From Paraspadella gotoi (lineage: Eukaryota > Chaetognatha), in NCBI GenBank assembly GCA_051294375.1, contig CM119271.1, forward strand, positions 8,773,083 through 8,837,082: 64,000 nucleotides of DNA, in the 5' to 3' direction. The position numbers and the translations under genes are program-made. Below, one piece after another: positions 1 to 13,059 of this stretch. The notes under the pieces are model-generated. The model did not search any database, was not told the origin of the DNA, and was given only the letters and a program-made list of their open reading frames with translations. Each line of letters opens with the position of its first letter. The first letter of the stretch is position 1.

Positions 1-330
1 GGGGGAGGAGAGGAGGGAAAGATGATTTGAGGGGGGGAGGGGAGAGAGGGAGGGAATGGGTTTTCCAGGGGGAGAAGAGGGGCAGGGGAAGGTGGTTGAG
101 GGGGAGAGGGAGGGAAAGGGTTGAGGGGGGAGAGAGGGAGGGAAGGTGGTTGGGGGGAAGAGAGGAGGGTTTGAGGGGGAGAGAGGAAGGGAATGGGTTT
201 TCCAAGGGAGAGAGGGAGGGAAAGGTGGTTGAGGGAGAGAGAGAGGGAGGGAGAGAGAGGGAATTGAGGGGGAGAGAGGGAGGAAGGTGGGTTTTGAGGG
301 CGAGAGAGAAGGAGGGAGCAGAAAGAAGGA
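1..330. repeat. G-rich purine minisatellite
   Basis: Nearly pure A/G on the + strand. It is built from variants of a roughly 50-60 bp unit containing 'gagggggagagggaggg' and 'aaggtggttg'. The phrase 'atgggttttcca' recurs near 55 and 193. Multiple runs of three to seven G separated by one to five bases fit the G-quadruplex pattern, for example around 28-60. Open frames across it encode only Gly/Arg/Glu-rich low-complexity peptide and are not genes. The array starts at or before the window edge. Confidence 0.85.
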
Positions 331-977
331 AAGGGGGAAGAGGGTAACGAAAAAGGTCAATCAAAAAAATGGTAAGGTTTGCTCTGAGAAAGTAGGGTGG
401 AAACTTGATGACTTGAAGAAAGGGAGAGGGAATGGAAAGATAGCTGACGCGAAATTGACTAAAATGACCGGATTCGGGAAACAGTTTAACGTGATTGATA
501 TCTTTAAACTTATTTGCATATTGCAGTACTTGAGAAAAAAATTTTTCTCAACATCCCATGATGTTTTTCGGTATACTTTCCATTTAATACAATTTTTCAA
601 ACGGTAGGAGTCGCTGAGATGGTTAGAATAAAAAGTTCAGTTCTTTCCTTTTTGTCTGTTTTACATGTTTTAGTTTAGTTTCGTGGATTTGAATCGTAGG
701 AATATTATGTTCAGGACTTAAAAAAAAACACGGAAATCAATCTTTAAATTTATGAAATTCACATCTGAGACCAAAAAAAAATGAAATTTGACGGAATGTG
801 ACGGAATTTGCCAGTTGTGTGGTGTGGCGGAGAGAGAGAGATAGCATACTGTGTTAGCATGAGAGGTGGTGATTAGATTATGGGAAAAGTTAAGTGTGAC
901 TTTGGTTAGATTGGATGACAGGAGGGTTGATAAAAAAGAGATGTGTTTAGGTTGAACTAAGTAATAAGTTAGGTTAT
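331..977. other. Unassigned AT-rich interval
   Basis: Mixed-composition sequence with no ORF of convincing codon structure, no RNA gene and no clear repeat apart from a short GA run near 829-841. I see nothing annotatable. Confidence 0.6.
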
Positions 978-1244
978 ATGTTAAGGACAATAGTAATGAG
1001 AATGAGGGGGATAAGAATTAGAAGGGTTGAAACTGCAGTGGAGAAATTGTGGGGAATGTTTCTTATTTCATTGAGAAAAGAATTAGAAGAAGAATATTGG
1101 GTGGCAAAAGTTAATGGAACATTAAGAGGTTTTGAGAAAACTGTTTTAGATGGAGGGATATTGGGTAGAATAGATGGAGAAGGCCAGATAGAATGGGGAA
1201 ACTTGATTAAAAATGTAAGTGTAGGATATTGGACATTGCTGTAA
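978..1244 (+). CDS. Uncharacterised 88-codon ORF (doubtful)
   Basis: An ATG-initiated open frame of 88 codons ending in TAA at 1242-1244. The peptide is of mixed composition rather than a translated microsatellite, with basic residues near the start and Gly/Ile/Glu in the second half. I recognise no family. The + strand here is A/G-biased, which alone can keep a frame open by depleting T-starting stop codons, so chance is a serious alternative. It lies about 300 bp upstream of a retroelement relic on the same strand and could be decayed element sequence. No promoter, splice site or poly(A) signal could be tied to it. Confidence 0.15.
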   Translation: MLRTIVMRMRGIRIRRVETAVEKLWGMFLISLRKELEEEYWVAKVNGTLRGFEKTVLDGGILGRIDGEGQIEWGNLIKNVSVGYWTLL

Positions 1245-1555
1245 CTCAGATGAATCGATGTCTTTCGTCATTCTCTTTTCGATGCAAGGTGCGTTAGACC
1301 ACACTCGAACACCTCTGCTTTCTCATGTACTATTATCATTATAAAATACATACTGTTTCAATAAACTGTGCAAAATTTGTAAATATAAACTTCTCCAAAC
1401 AACAAAATTTCCAAACTCTCAAAATTAGTAAATACAAACTTTTACAAACTTACTTTTACTTTTACTTACTTTTACAAACCAATAAATTTTAGTCTTCCTC
1501 TTATAACAATCGGTTTTCTTAAAATATTTGCGTATCTCAAACTTGCTTTTATATC
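1245..1555. other. AT-rich spacer with short imperfect repeat
   Basis: AT-rich sequence. Between about 1375 and 1490 there are near-repeats of 'acttttacaaactta' and 'caaaatttgtaaatataaac'. No gene is seen. It leads directly into the gag-like relic. Confidence 0.5.
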
Positions 1556-1560
1556 CAACA

Positions 1561-1866
1561 ATGGCGCTTGCGGATGTTAACCGCGAGAAAGCTGCTTCGT
1601 CTATTCCGGTTGATAAATTCGTCTCGGAAGCGAACGATTTTGAGGAATGGGCTGAGCTCTTCGCACTTGTCGTTTCTCTCGCTACAAACCCTGCGACAGT
1701 AGCAAGGAAGCATGGGGTTGGGTCTTCATTGGCTTCCTCTAAAATTAGGTGATCCTGCTCGCAAAGTCTTCAAGATATTATAATTATATTATAATAAATT
1801 ATAAAAAATTATACAGCAATAAAAGACGAAATGGACGAACTCCTCAATGACCCACAGGAGGCTTAG
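1561..1866 (+). pseudogene. Broken gag-like fragment of an LTR retroelement
   Basis: An ATG at 1561 opens a frame whose first 60 or so residues include an 'FEEWAELF' segment followed by 'ATNP'. This resembles the amino-terminal capsid region of gag polyproteins of Ty3/Gypsy-like LTR retroelements; the assignment is from family appearance, not a search. The frame stops at 1750-1752. Residues typical of the continuation (a 'DPARKVF' stretch) are encoded just after it in a different frame near 1735-1785. After an AT-rich interruption (about 1780-1812), a short 'KDEMDELL' segment appears before a TAG at about 1864. The copy is therefore disrupted by at least one frameshift and one inserted or expanded AT tract, and lacks everything downstream: no protease, reverse transcriptase or integrase. 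A minisatellite abuts its 3' end. It is a non-functional relic. What is uncertain is the exact clade of element. Confidence 0.6.
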
Positions 1867-2290
1867 TCATTACGTCATTACGTCAATACGTCATTTTAAG
1901 TTATTTTAGTCACGTTTGGTCCTTAAGTCATTACGTCATTTTATGTCATTTTAGTCATGTTCGGTCCTTTTATGTCATTTTAACGTTTTATAACATTTTA
2001 TATCATTTTAGTCGCGTTTGGTCCTTGTGTCATTATGTCATTTTACGTCATTATGTCATTTTACGTAATTTATATTGTTTTAGTTACGTTTGGTCCTTTT
2101 ATGTCATTATGTCATTTTAGTCATGTATGGTCATTTTATGTCATTTACGTCATTTTAGTCATGTTAGGTCCTTTAATCATTACGTCATTAAGACATTAAG
2201 TCACTTTATGTCATTTTGGGTCATTTTAGTCATATCGTCATTATCTTTTACGTCATATTACGTCATTATCTCAATATGTTATTTTAGATC
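1866..2290. repeat. TGTCATT/ACGTCA minisatellite
   Basis: Imperfect tandem array of phrases such as 'acgtcattttagtcatgtt' and 'tggtccttttatgtcattt', with an overall period of about 45-60 bp and internal 7-10 bp sub-periodicity (attacgtc, atgtcatt). ORFs across it are artefacts. It directly follows the gag-like relic, so it may have expanded from element sequence. Confidence 0.8.
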
Positions 2291-2636
2291 CTCAGTTTTT
2301 ATTATTTTTTTTGAAATAAAAAAAATTAAGTTGTTTTTTTTATGTTGTTTTGATACTGTTTCTGTTTATGTATTAAAACAAAAATTCTTCATTAATGGTT
2401 ACGTTTTAAACCTTAGTGTATTTTGTTTTTGTTGAATTTTAATAGCTTAGTTTTTACTTGTTTATCGTTTTCCAGTCTTTTACAGTGTTGCTTTTTCTGG
2501 TTTTGTTAATACTGTTTTTTAAAAAAAAAAAAAACATTTTCTCATATTTTCGTGTGGTGAATATTCTCTAGCGACGAGTTTCAAATGGTCACCATGTAGC
2601 TTTTTCCGTCGTCCAGGAAAGGAACAAAGACGACAT

Positions 2637-2732
2637 CTAGCGAAGCCAATTTTTCCCAGAAAAAAGTTTTTTGTCTCTATCGACAGAATCGACGGTTTTC
2701 TCTTCGTCGTCGTCGTCGTCGTCGTCGTCGTC

Positions 2733-2771
<39 letters not shown>

Positions 2772-3002
2772 CTCCTCCTCCTCCTCCTCCTCCTCCTCTT
2801 TTCCCTTCCCCCTCCCGGTCATCGCTTTCGACGGTTGACGTTTTGACGTCAACGACGTTTTTTTGACGTCACTTGACGTCTTTGACGCAAATCCCAGAGT
2901 CGATGCGACTCGAAGTTCCGGAAACGACGACGACGACGACGACGATGACAAGGACGAGTTGACAACGGCGATTCCATCTCGGTTCCGCGCGGGACAGGCC
3001 CA
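2637..3002 (-). CDS. Acidic low-complexity ORF, possible exon (doubtful)
   Basis: A minus-strand open frame of about 120 codons without an ATG at its start, so if real it would be an internal or terminal exon. From its amino side it has a short Ser-rich run, a Lys/Thr/Ser region, then runs of Glu and Asp (over 30 acidic residues), ending in a Lys-rich tail and TAG. Acidic tails of this type occur in nucleolar and chromatin proteins, but here they coincide exactly with (GTC)n and (CTC)n microsatellites, so the frame may be just a translated repeat. The flanking non-repeat residues look protein-like, which is the only reason to list it. The opposite strand carries a CRE cluster in the same place. 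Confidence 0.2.
2704..2798. repeat. (GTC)n and (CTC)n microsatellites
   Basis: Uninterrupted GTC triplets with one CTC interruption, followed by a pure CTC run of about nine units. Two neighbouring blocks of the complementary GAC type lie at 2927-2946 and 3028-3073, so the three blocks form potential inverted pairs. Confidence 0.95.
2836..2887. promoter_or_regulatory. Cluster of CRE sites (TGACGTCA)
   Basis: Two perfect palindromic CREs, TGACGTCA at 2844-2851 and 2864-2871 (20 bp apart), plus a near-perfect site TGACGTCT at 2874-2881 and TGACG half-sites at 2836 and 2883. TGACGTCA is the established binding site of CREB/ATF-family bZIP factors. The cluster may mark a promoter or enhancer. 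The local abundance of GAC/GTC triplets raises the chance of 'acgtc' words, but not of full 8-bp palindromes. Confidence 0.4.
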
Positions 3003-3027
3003 CAATATGTCGAGGAATCACGTGACG

Positions 3028-3029
3028 AG

Positions 3030-3072
<43 letters not shown>

Positions 3073-3073
3073 T
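3028..3073. repeat. (ACG)n microsatellite
   Basis: About 15 uninterrupted ACG triplets. Frames through it read as poly-Thr, poly-Asp or poly-Arg and are not evidence of coding. Confidence 0.95.
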
Positions 3074-3830
3074 TGTCCCCGGAATGATTGATGTCGCGCC
3101 TTCTCTCCTTGTAATCCTCTGACCAAAAGAAAGAAAAGAAAGAAAGGTTTTTTTTCTTTTTTATTCTTTAAGCCGCCAATGACGGGACAATGGAGTCGTG
3201 AGGGAGGAAGAAGGGGAGGGAAAGAGGAAGGGATGAGAGAGGAGAGGAGAAGGGAAAGGAGGGAAGAAGAAAAAGGAAGAATAGGATAGGAGGAAAAGGA
3301 AAGATGGAATGTAATTAAGTAATAAATTTGGAGTTGCTTTTTTGCTCAATTTTGATTTCCTCAATCTCATTTGCATATTGTAGCAATTTAGATTATTTTT
3401 AATATTTTTGATTGGGTTTTTTTTCTAAATTTTTATTTTTATTATTTTGGAGATACATTTATGGTTTGATAATGCTGTGGCAAAAATTTTGTTACAAATT
3501 AGCAATATTACATTATATTACATTACATAAGATAAAAGAGAATGAAGAGTAATGGAAACAAGAAAGGATCAGAAGGGGAGGAGAAAAGGAAATAGAAAAT
3601 AAGAGAGGGAGGAAGGGGATTAGTAGACGAGGAAGTCGGCGAAGTCGAAGCGAGAGGATTGTCGGTCGGATTGTCGGTCGGATTGTCGGGTGGATTGTCG
3701 GGTGGCTCGGCGTAGAGATTGGGGGATTGGTCGGTCGAAGAGAGAAAAGAGATTACAGAGGATTAACCAAATCGCGAACATGATGGAGTGGAAATCCTTC
3801 CACGGCGCGCAAATTTGCAAATGAGATTCT
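3074..3830. other. Gene-free interval with purine-rich patches
   Basis: Contains a G/A-rich stretch at about 3198-3310, an AT-rich stretch at 3380-3530 and a short repeat of 'gattgtcggtcg' and 'gattgtcgggtg' words at 3658-3735. No supported gene. Confidence 0.5.
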
Positions 3831-3831
3831 T

Positions 3832-3924
<93 letters not shown>
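3831..3924. repeat. (CT)n microsatellite
   Basis: About 46 CT dinucleotides, followed 65 bp later by a second short CT run at 3990-4010. Oppositely oriented (GA)n runs occur at 4374-4441. Confidence 0.97.
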
Positions 3925-3927
<3 letters not shown>

Positions 3928-4010
3928 GGACCAATGGGCCGGGTCAAAAGTTGATCCGTTGCCCTCCTCGTTCGTCGCCATTTTTAAAGGCTCTCTCTCT
4001 CTCTCTCTCT

Positions 4011-4373
4011 GACGCTAATGAAAACGAATGACAGTAACATTTCGAAATTATTCGAGCGAAAATAATTCGATGGATCCGAAGAAGCAAGCGAATCGAGTCA
4101 AACTGGGCGGCAACCGATTTTTGACTGACTGACTGACTGATCGATCGACGGACGGACCGACACACAGATCGATGGATCGATCGAGTGACTGACCGACTGA
4201 CAGACTTTCAGAAGGTTTTCCGGAATTAATTACTGATATAACAAGCGAATGTATACGTTGGGTAATATGTATTTCTATTGCAAAGGAACACCGACAGCAA
4301 AGTCAAGCAATATTGAATGATGATATTAAGTTCGTTCCCAATTAACACACAGACGAGAGAGAGAGAAGAGGAG
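4011..4373. other. Gene-free interval with GACT/GATC tandem words
   Basis: Carries a tetranucleotide-like patch (tgactgactgactga, atcgatcgacggacgg) around 4120-4202. Otherwise mixed sequence with no ORF worth calling. Confidence 0.5.
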
Positions 4374-4441
4374 AGAGAAAGACCGGAGAGAGAGAGAGAG
4401 AGAGAGAGAAGGAGAGAGAGAAGAGAGAGAGAGAGAGAGAG
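4374..4441. repeat. (GA)n microsatellite
   Basis: Imperfect GA array with a few GG interruptions. Confidence 0.95.
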
Positions 4442-5257
4442 CATTTGATTCATTTTCCTATTTTTTTCAGGATGGTCATATCAGATGATGAATCGGCTTC
4501 ATTAAAATGTTGTTGTCGTCGTCGTCATCATCGTCGTCGTCGTTGTCGCCGGCGGCATTTATCGAGTTACATTAATGTCGCTATCGAATCTCAAATTTAG
4601 TACAAAGAATCGAACGAAACGAATAGATTGATATCTCGATGTTAATTACATTACTAATTTAAGCTTCAAGTTTTTTGTTTCAGCTCATTTATTTGATAAC
4701 AATCTTTCATAAACTAAGACTGGGATGAAAACCTATCGCATTTGCTGGCAATGTGGATTCTTCTGCATTCTTGTTATTGCCAATTCATTACCTTGTTCTT
4801 CTACGAATAGAATGAATAGAGTTTTATAATAGAAATGAATAGAATAGAATTATTATGCAAGGCGTATACGTATCTTAGTTATGGAAATGTAACATTTTTA
4901 AGTCTTGCTTAGAGCGCAAAGAAGACCCAACAACATTTTCGAAATTTTTTAAACTAATTTCGTCCCGTTTCCCCCCCCCAAAAAAAAAAAAAATATTTCC
5001 GCATTTTCTGTCGCGTAGTACGTAGAAATTCCAAACTTTGACAAACGGTTTCTTCTGTCGTGAAAATAAAGGCTCTTTTCACCCTCGCAACCGCCGTGGC
5101 TCGAGGCTCATTAAACGTTTTCATCTTTAACAAATACGTCATTCCTCATTGTTGTCGTTGTTGTCGTTGTTCGGCGGCGCCTCACAAGAGGTTCGCCCGC
5201 TCACCTGAAACAAAAAAAAAACACCGTGATAAATTTGATGATGAATCGAATCACCGT

Positions 5258-5261
<4 letters not shown>
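4442..5261. other. Gene-free interval
   Basis: Contains a degenerate (GTC)n patch near 4508-4555 and a run of 8 C followed by 13 A at 4972-4993. I see no gene or RNA structure. Confidence 0.5.
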
Positions 5262-5309
<48 letters not shown>

Positions 5310-5311
5310 AA
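5262..5311. repeat. (GAC)n microsatellite
   Basis: About 16 uninterrupted GAC triplets. The overlapping Arg-rich ORF is an artefact. Confidence 0.95.
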
Positions 5312-5940
5312 AGACGCATCTGCATGAAAAACGTGAAATTGCGCCCGGCCATTGTTTTAAAAAAAAAAAATTTTCGAGGTCAATTTTCGGGGGTTTTAAT
5401 CCTCCCCTGTGGGGGTAGGATTTTGAGGGTAGGGTAGGTGGTGGAGGCGGCGGCGGCGACTAAGTGGAGGGGAGGTTGGGTAAGAGGGGGATAAGAGTGC
5501 AGCGGCCTTTAGTCCCCCCTCAAAAGTCCTCTTGTCCCAACGAATGATGGATGAGCCTCGATTTCGAAGTCAAAATCACTAAATTCGGTTATGAATTCGC
5601 GAACCGAAGCTCAACTTTGTTTGCTTTTTTTTTCAACGATATTGAAGGGAATTTTTTTTTAAATAAATATTCATGTTTGTTAAATTTTATCTATATGAGA
5701 TTAAATAAACTTTAATTGGTATAGCCATTAGGAATTCTTTTCAATTAAGTTGTATTTCTTTCGATTGTGCCCTTCGTTTGTTTAATCATCTTTTGCCTAA
5801 TTTGTAAATTTTAAACAATTTCCTCGTTTTGTTCGATCAGTGACGTTAACAACAAGAGTAGCGAAAAGTTAGATCGGGTCATGTTGAGATGGAAATATTA
5901 GTGAAAATTTCACTGTGAGGTGAGAGCTCATAGGCGGTGA
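5312..5940. other. Gene-free interval
   Basis: G-rich patch at 5390-5520 (gggggtaggatttt, ggaggcggcggcggc) that could form G-quadruplex, then AT-rich sequence. No supported gene. Confidence 0.5.
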
Positions 5941-6259
5941 ATGAAATAAAATATAAAACGCTAATTATCAAAATGAAAGAAAAAAGAATATCTAGACAAC
6001 TAACTTGTTATGGATCTGAAATCTTACAAAACAAATAACACACGTGAAATGAGTTAAAAGTTTGTAAAAAAAAATGAGAATGACCAAATCAATGTTTAAA
6101 TGAAATCAAATTGAAGCCAACGGCGACGAAGAGAAATAATTCTCCCGAAAAATTCCGATTTTAACTTTCAAGCGAATAAATCAATAAAGAAAAAAAAAAT
6201 AAAATTTACATTTACGTCGTTAAAGCATCAGAAAAGCCTTTTATGACTGTTTTGTGAAT

Positions 6260-6339
<80 letters not shown>

Positions 6340-6598
6340 GAGAGAGGTGGCGCTCTCCACTTTCCGTGGTCCCGAAAAGAGTATGATTTATTGCGAGAGT
6401 CTCTATTGTTCTATTTCTGTCTCGTGTGGCGCCGCGAAATTTCCGTCGTCGGATCGGAATTGGCGTCACCGAAATTCGAAAAATTTCCTTGAAAAACTTT
6501 GAGGTATTTTTCGGTCGTCGTCCTTTGAAACGAGGGCAGGGCCGCCGGGAGTTTCGGCTTCCGAATCCCAGCAGGATACCCATTTTTTACGTCGTTCA

Positions 6599-6686
<88 letters not shown>

Positions 6687-6864
6687 ACTTCCTTTCTTTC
6701 ACTACTCCTCTCTGCCTGACCACCTCCGTGGCAGGGACGCGTAATTGCCTTCAAAAAATTTTTACGAGTTCATAGTCATACAATTAAGGGCAGAAGGGAT
6801 CGTAAATTGTCAGACCCACACCGTCATTTTTTTTTAAGGAAAGGGAGGAACGGGAGAGAGAGAG

Positions 6865-6921
<57 letters not shown>

Positions 6922-7068
6922 GATAGATATAGACGAGCAGAGAGAAGAAATAAAGCCGAAGGAGAATCCCCGTAGACTTTTGCTGATTCCGCTTTTTTGG
7001 ATTCTAAATTCATTGAAACTTGCTTCCTTTTTTTGTGCTGTAAACCAAACTCTTTTCTCTCCCTTTCT

Positions 7069-7109
<41 letters not shown>

Positions 7110-7112
7110 TCT

Positions 7113-7147
<35 letters not shown>

Positions 7148-7471
7148 TCACCTCTCAAATCAAACGAAAAAAAAAAACAGATTTCAAAGATACACAAAGT
7201 TCACCGAAATTAAACCGACGGGAATAAAATTCTGTGAAATCGCAATATAAATTTTAAAACAAAAAAAATCTAAGATCCATTTTTTTAAAAATGTCTCTGA
7301 AGAAAAGAAGAATGCAAGTATTAGTTTGAAAAGAAATATTACTTAAAAGTAAAAAGACGAATTATATAGAAAGGATCAGCCGTCGTTCACGAGCCCGGTC
7401 AACGGAAAGCGTCACGTCTTTGTGTCAAAAACTGGGAAGAGAAAGAAAAAAAACATTGATTTACAATGTAT
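5941..7471. repeat. Reference copy of a 1.5-kb sequence repeated in both orientations
   Basis: Sequence with four alternating tracts: (GA)n at 6259-6338, (CT)n at 6599-6684, (GA)n at 6855-6920 and (CT)n at 7067-7143. They are separated by 170-260 bp complex spacers. Parts recur inverted or direct throughout 7497-10156. A complex spacer at 6339-6598 includes 'gtggcgccgcgaaatttcc' and 'cagggccgccgggag'. No protein is convincingly encoded. ORFs here are mostly Arg-Glu or Ser-Leu from the dinucleotides. Confidence 0.85.
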
Positions 7472-7496
7472 NNNNNNNNNNNNNNNNNNNNNNNNN
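7472..7496. other. Placeholder gap (25 N)
   Basis: The left contig ends in 'ttacaatgtat'. The same terminus begins the contig right of the 8975 gap in inverse orientation, and reads through without a gap at about 10146-10160. The size 25 is the commonest gap size in the window, so it is a scaffolding placeholder. Confidence 0.95.
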
Positions 7497-8974
<1,478 letters not shown>

Positions 8975-8999
8975 NNNNNNNNNNNNNNNNNNNNNNNNN
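8975..8999. other. Placeholder gap (25 N)
   Basis: Left side ends in 'gataattgtagtc', matching the inverse of sequence near 5960. Right side starts with the inverse of the contig end at 7471. Confidence 0.95.
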
Positions 9000-10156
<1,157 letters not shown>

Positions 10157-10640
10157 TTCAAGGAAGCAAAAAAGCGACTTTTTTTAGATTTTTAATGTGA
10201 AGTGATTGAGAAATCAAACCGTGCCTGAAACCTAAAAGACAGCTTCCCTTTTTTCATCGTCTTTGCCGTCGTTTCTTTTCGTTATCAAGGCGATATCTAG
10301 CGACAACAAAAATAATTTTTATTCGCAATTACAACACCTACCAAGAAAGAAAGACGCAGAGCACTCAAGGCGGTCCGTATATCATTATGTCCGTCAATCC
10401 GATCATTAGTTTGTCCGTCAATCCGTCCGTCAGTTTTCCATTTTTTTCATCGTTTTCTCTCTTTCTCTCTCTCTCTCTTTCTCTCTCTCTCTTTCTCTCC
10501 CCCTAATTATTCATCCCCTTTCTTTCAGTCTCTCTGTCTCTCTCCCATTTCTCTCCCTCAATTCCTTTCTTCCCTCCATCATTTCTCACCCGTCAATTTT
10601 TCAGTCCTGATCCTTCATCTTTCATCTCTTCATATTTTCC
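10157..10640. other. Gene-free interval with GTCCGTCAATCC words
   Basis: Short repeats of 'gtccgtcaatccg' at 10389-10435, then pyrimidine-rich sequence 10450-10600. No gene seen. Confidence 0.5.
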
Positions 10641-10653
10641 CATAAACCCTCGT

Positions 10654-10693
10654 CAGTCGTCGTCGTCGTCGTCGTGGTCGTCGTCGTCGTCAT
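10654..10693. repeat. (GTC)n microsatellite, paired with (ACG)n at 10824-10850
   Basis: Interrupted GTC triplets. An oppositely oriented ACG run follows 130 bp later. Confidence 0.9.
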
Positions 10694-10947
10694 TCCACGT
10701 CCAAAAAAAGGTTTCTGTTTCTTTTCAACCCCGACTCCAAGATGTCAGAACCGTCGGTCCCACCACCGATGAGAGTGAAACAAAAGGCAAAGCGATAAAA
10801 CAAAAGATGAGGACGAAGAAAACGACGACGACGACGACGACGACGACGAAAACGGATCAGCCCCCAACCGGTAATAACAATAATGATGACGAATGGAAGC
10901 GACCTAAAGTGTAACGATTCTTTCTCTCTTCTGTCCCGCGGAAATAA

Positions 10948-11229
10948 NNNNNNNNNNNNNNNNNNNNNNNNNNNNNNNNNNNNNNNNNNNNNNNNNNNNN
11001 NNNNNNNNNNNNNNNNNNNNNNNNNNNNNNNNNNNNNNNNNNNNNNNNNNNNNNNNNNNNNNNNNNNNNNNNNNNNNNNNNNNNNNNNNNNNNNNNNNNN
11101 NNNNNNNNNNNNNNNNNNNNNNNNNNNNNNNNNNNNNNNNNNNNNNNNNNNNNNNNNNNNNNNNNNNNNNNNNNNNNNNNNNNNNNNNNNNNNNNNNNNN
11201 NNNNNNNNNNNNNNNNNNNNNNNNNNNNN
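10948..11229. other. Unresolved sequence (282 N)
   Basis: Unresolved bases directly upstream of a CCAAT-box cluster, so a first exon or promoter part could be hidden here. Confidence 0.97.
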
Positions 11230-11289
11230 CGCCGATCCGTAAAAGGGGGCTGAAGACCACCGTCGACGATCGAGCGATTTTCGATCCGA

Positions 11290-11400
11290 TGGCCTCAGCC
11301 AATGAGACGCCGAGTTTGGTGTTCGGTAGCCAATGAGAAGGCGACGGTAAGAAGGGACCAATGAGGAGGTGACATTAAAAATTGTCGCGCAATAAAAAGC
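11290..11400 (+). promoter_or_regulatory. Promoter-like region: three CCAAT boxes at 31- and 28-bp spacing
   Basis: CCAAT at 11299-11303, 11330-11334 and 11358-11362, each followed by GAG and all on the + strand. Downstream is an A/T-rich element in 'gcgcaataaaaagcgg' near 11387-11402 that could serve as a TATA-like box. CCAAT boxes about three helical turns apart are an established hallmark of NF-Y-regulated promoters. No transcript start or coding exon can be assigned. Downstream sequence is CT-rich and ends in a polypyrimidine stretch with 'ttttttcag' near 11492-11500, which resembles a 3' splice site. Confidence 0.45.
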
Positions 11401-11402
11401 GG

Positions 11403-11909
11403 AAAGGAGAGAACTGAGAAGAGGGAAGAAACTTTCGTTCTTTCTCTCTGTCTCTCTCTCTATCTCTCTCTTTTTTTTTTCTTCATATCTTTTTTTTCAG
11501 AAAGGAAGAAAACTTCACCGCCAGAAAACAAAGTAAAAAACACGAGAGAGGAAAGAGATAGAATGATGATGAGATTTAGAGAGAAAGTTGAGCAGATTGA
11601 TTATTAGTTTTAAAGAGAGAGAAGTGTTTATTTTTAGAATTGACGACGAGAATGAGATGTGAGAACGAGAGAGATTGAAAGAAGGAGGGAAGAGAGAGGA
11701 GAGAACGAGAGAAGAAGGGAAAGACGAAGAAGAGAAACCGNNNNNNNNNNNNNNNNNNNNNNNNNAGAGACAGAGAGAAAGAGAGCCACAGCCTCGGCCA
11801 CTTAGACGGCCATAAAATCCTTTTCAAGGCCGCTGGTTGTAAATCAAGAGCTGGACGTCGAAAATTTTAACGCGATTCTTTTCTGGCGGCGACTTTCGTC
11901 CATCGAGCC
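11403..11909. other. Gene-free interval, GA/CT-rich
   Basis: Pyrimidine tract 11430-11500, then purine-rich sequence 11535-11740 interrupted by a 25-N gap (11741-11765). No coding frame that is not low complexity. Confidence 0.5.
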
Positions 11910-12539
11910 NNNNNNNNNNNNNNNNNNNNNNNNNNNNNNNNNNNNNNNNNNNNNNNNNNNNNNNNNNNNNNNNNNNNNNNNNNNNNNNNNNNNNNNNNNN
12001 NNNNNNNNNNNNNNNNNNNNNNNNNNNNNNNNNNNNNNNNNNNNNNNNNNNNNNNNNNNNNNNNNNNNNNNNNNNNNNNNNNNNNNNNNNNNNNNNNNNN
12101 NNNNNNNNNNNNNNNNNNNNNNNNNNNNNNNNNNNNNNNNNNNNNNNNNNNNNNNNNNNNNNNNNNNNNNNNNNNNNNNNNNNNNNNNNNNNNNNNNNNN
12201 NNNNNNNNNNNNNNNNNNNNNNNNNNNNNNNNNNNNNNNNNNNNNNNNNNNNNNNNNNNNNNNNNNNNNNNNNNNNNNNNNNNNNNNNNNNNNNNNNNNN
12301 NNNNNNNNNNNNNNNNNNNNNNNNNNNNNNNNNNNNNNNNNNNNNNNNNNNNNNNNNNNNNNNNNNNNNNNNNNNNNNNNNNNNNNNNNNNNNNNNNNNN
12401 NNNNNNNNNNNNNNNNNNNNNNNNNNNNNNNNNNNNNNNNNNNNNNNNNNNNNNNNNNNNNNNNNNNNNNNNNNNNNNNNNNNNNNNNNNNNNNNNNNNN
12501 NNNNNNNNNNNNNNNNNNNNNNNNNNNNNNNNNNNNNNN
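11910..12539. other. Unresolved sequence (630 N)
   Basis: Right edge resumes in (GA)n. A microsatellite probably stopped the assembly. Confidence 0.97.
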
Positions 12540-13055
12540 GAGAGAGAGAGAGAGAAAGATATAAATTGACTATAGAAAAAAAATTTTACTAAGAGCTGAC
12601 AGGATATTATGTTTTGCTGGGAAAAAGATAAACTTATGAAAAGACTATTCCATTGAACAAAAAACAACCAATATCTGTGTGGCAAGCGATTCATGTCCGT
12701 GTTCCAAAATATGGAGAAAGGCCAATTCGCCTTAATATTTTAATATTTTGATATAGGTTATATATATAGTTATCATCATGAACAATTCGTGAGATTTTAA
12801 GCATTCTTTTATTCTTCTTACATTTTTAAAAGTTGCGACCTTTTAGATCAGCGATTCCAATTCCATAGTCCTGTCTTCAGAACTCAGCTGGACAGAGAGC
12901 CGGATAACTGTCCACTCATTTTGGCCTCAGCCTTCCGCTCATTTTGGCCTCAGACTGCTTTTGGCCTTCGCCCCCTTACGTGCCCCTCGATTCCTTACGA
13001 CGCGACATATACAACCTTTGTTCGTAAATGAATCCATAAATCTTAGGACATAACG
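12540..13055. other. Gene-free interval with a 16-bp direct repeat
   Basis: 'ctcattttggcctcag' occurs at 12915-12930 and again at 12938-12953, with a partial third copy near 12958. The rest is AT-rich and without an ORF worth listing. Confidence 0.6.
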
Positions 13056-13059
13056 GCCC

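Noticed and set aside
1866-2290. Possible CRISPR-like array
   Set aside because: Units are degenerate, contiguous and without unique spacers, in a eukaryotic setting. It is an ordinary minisatellite.
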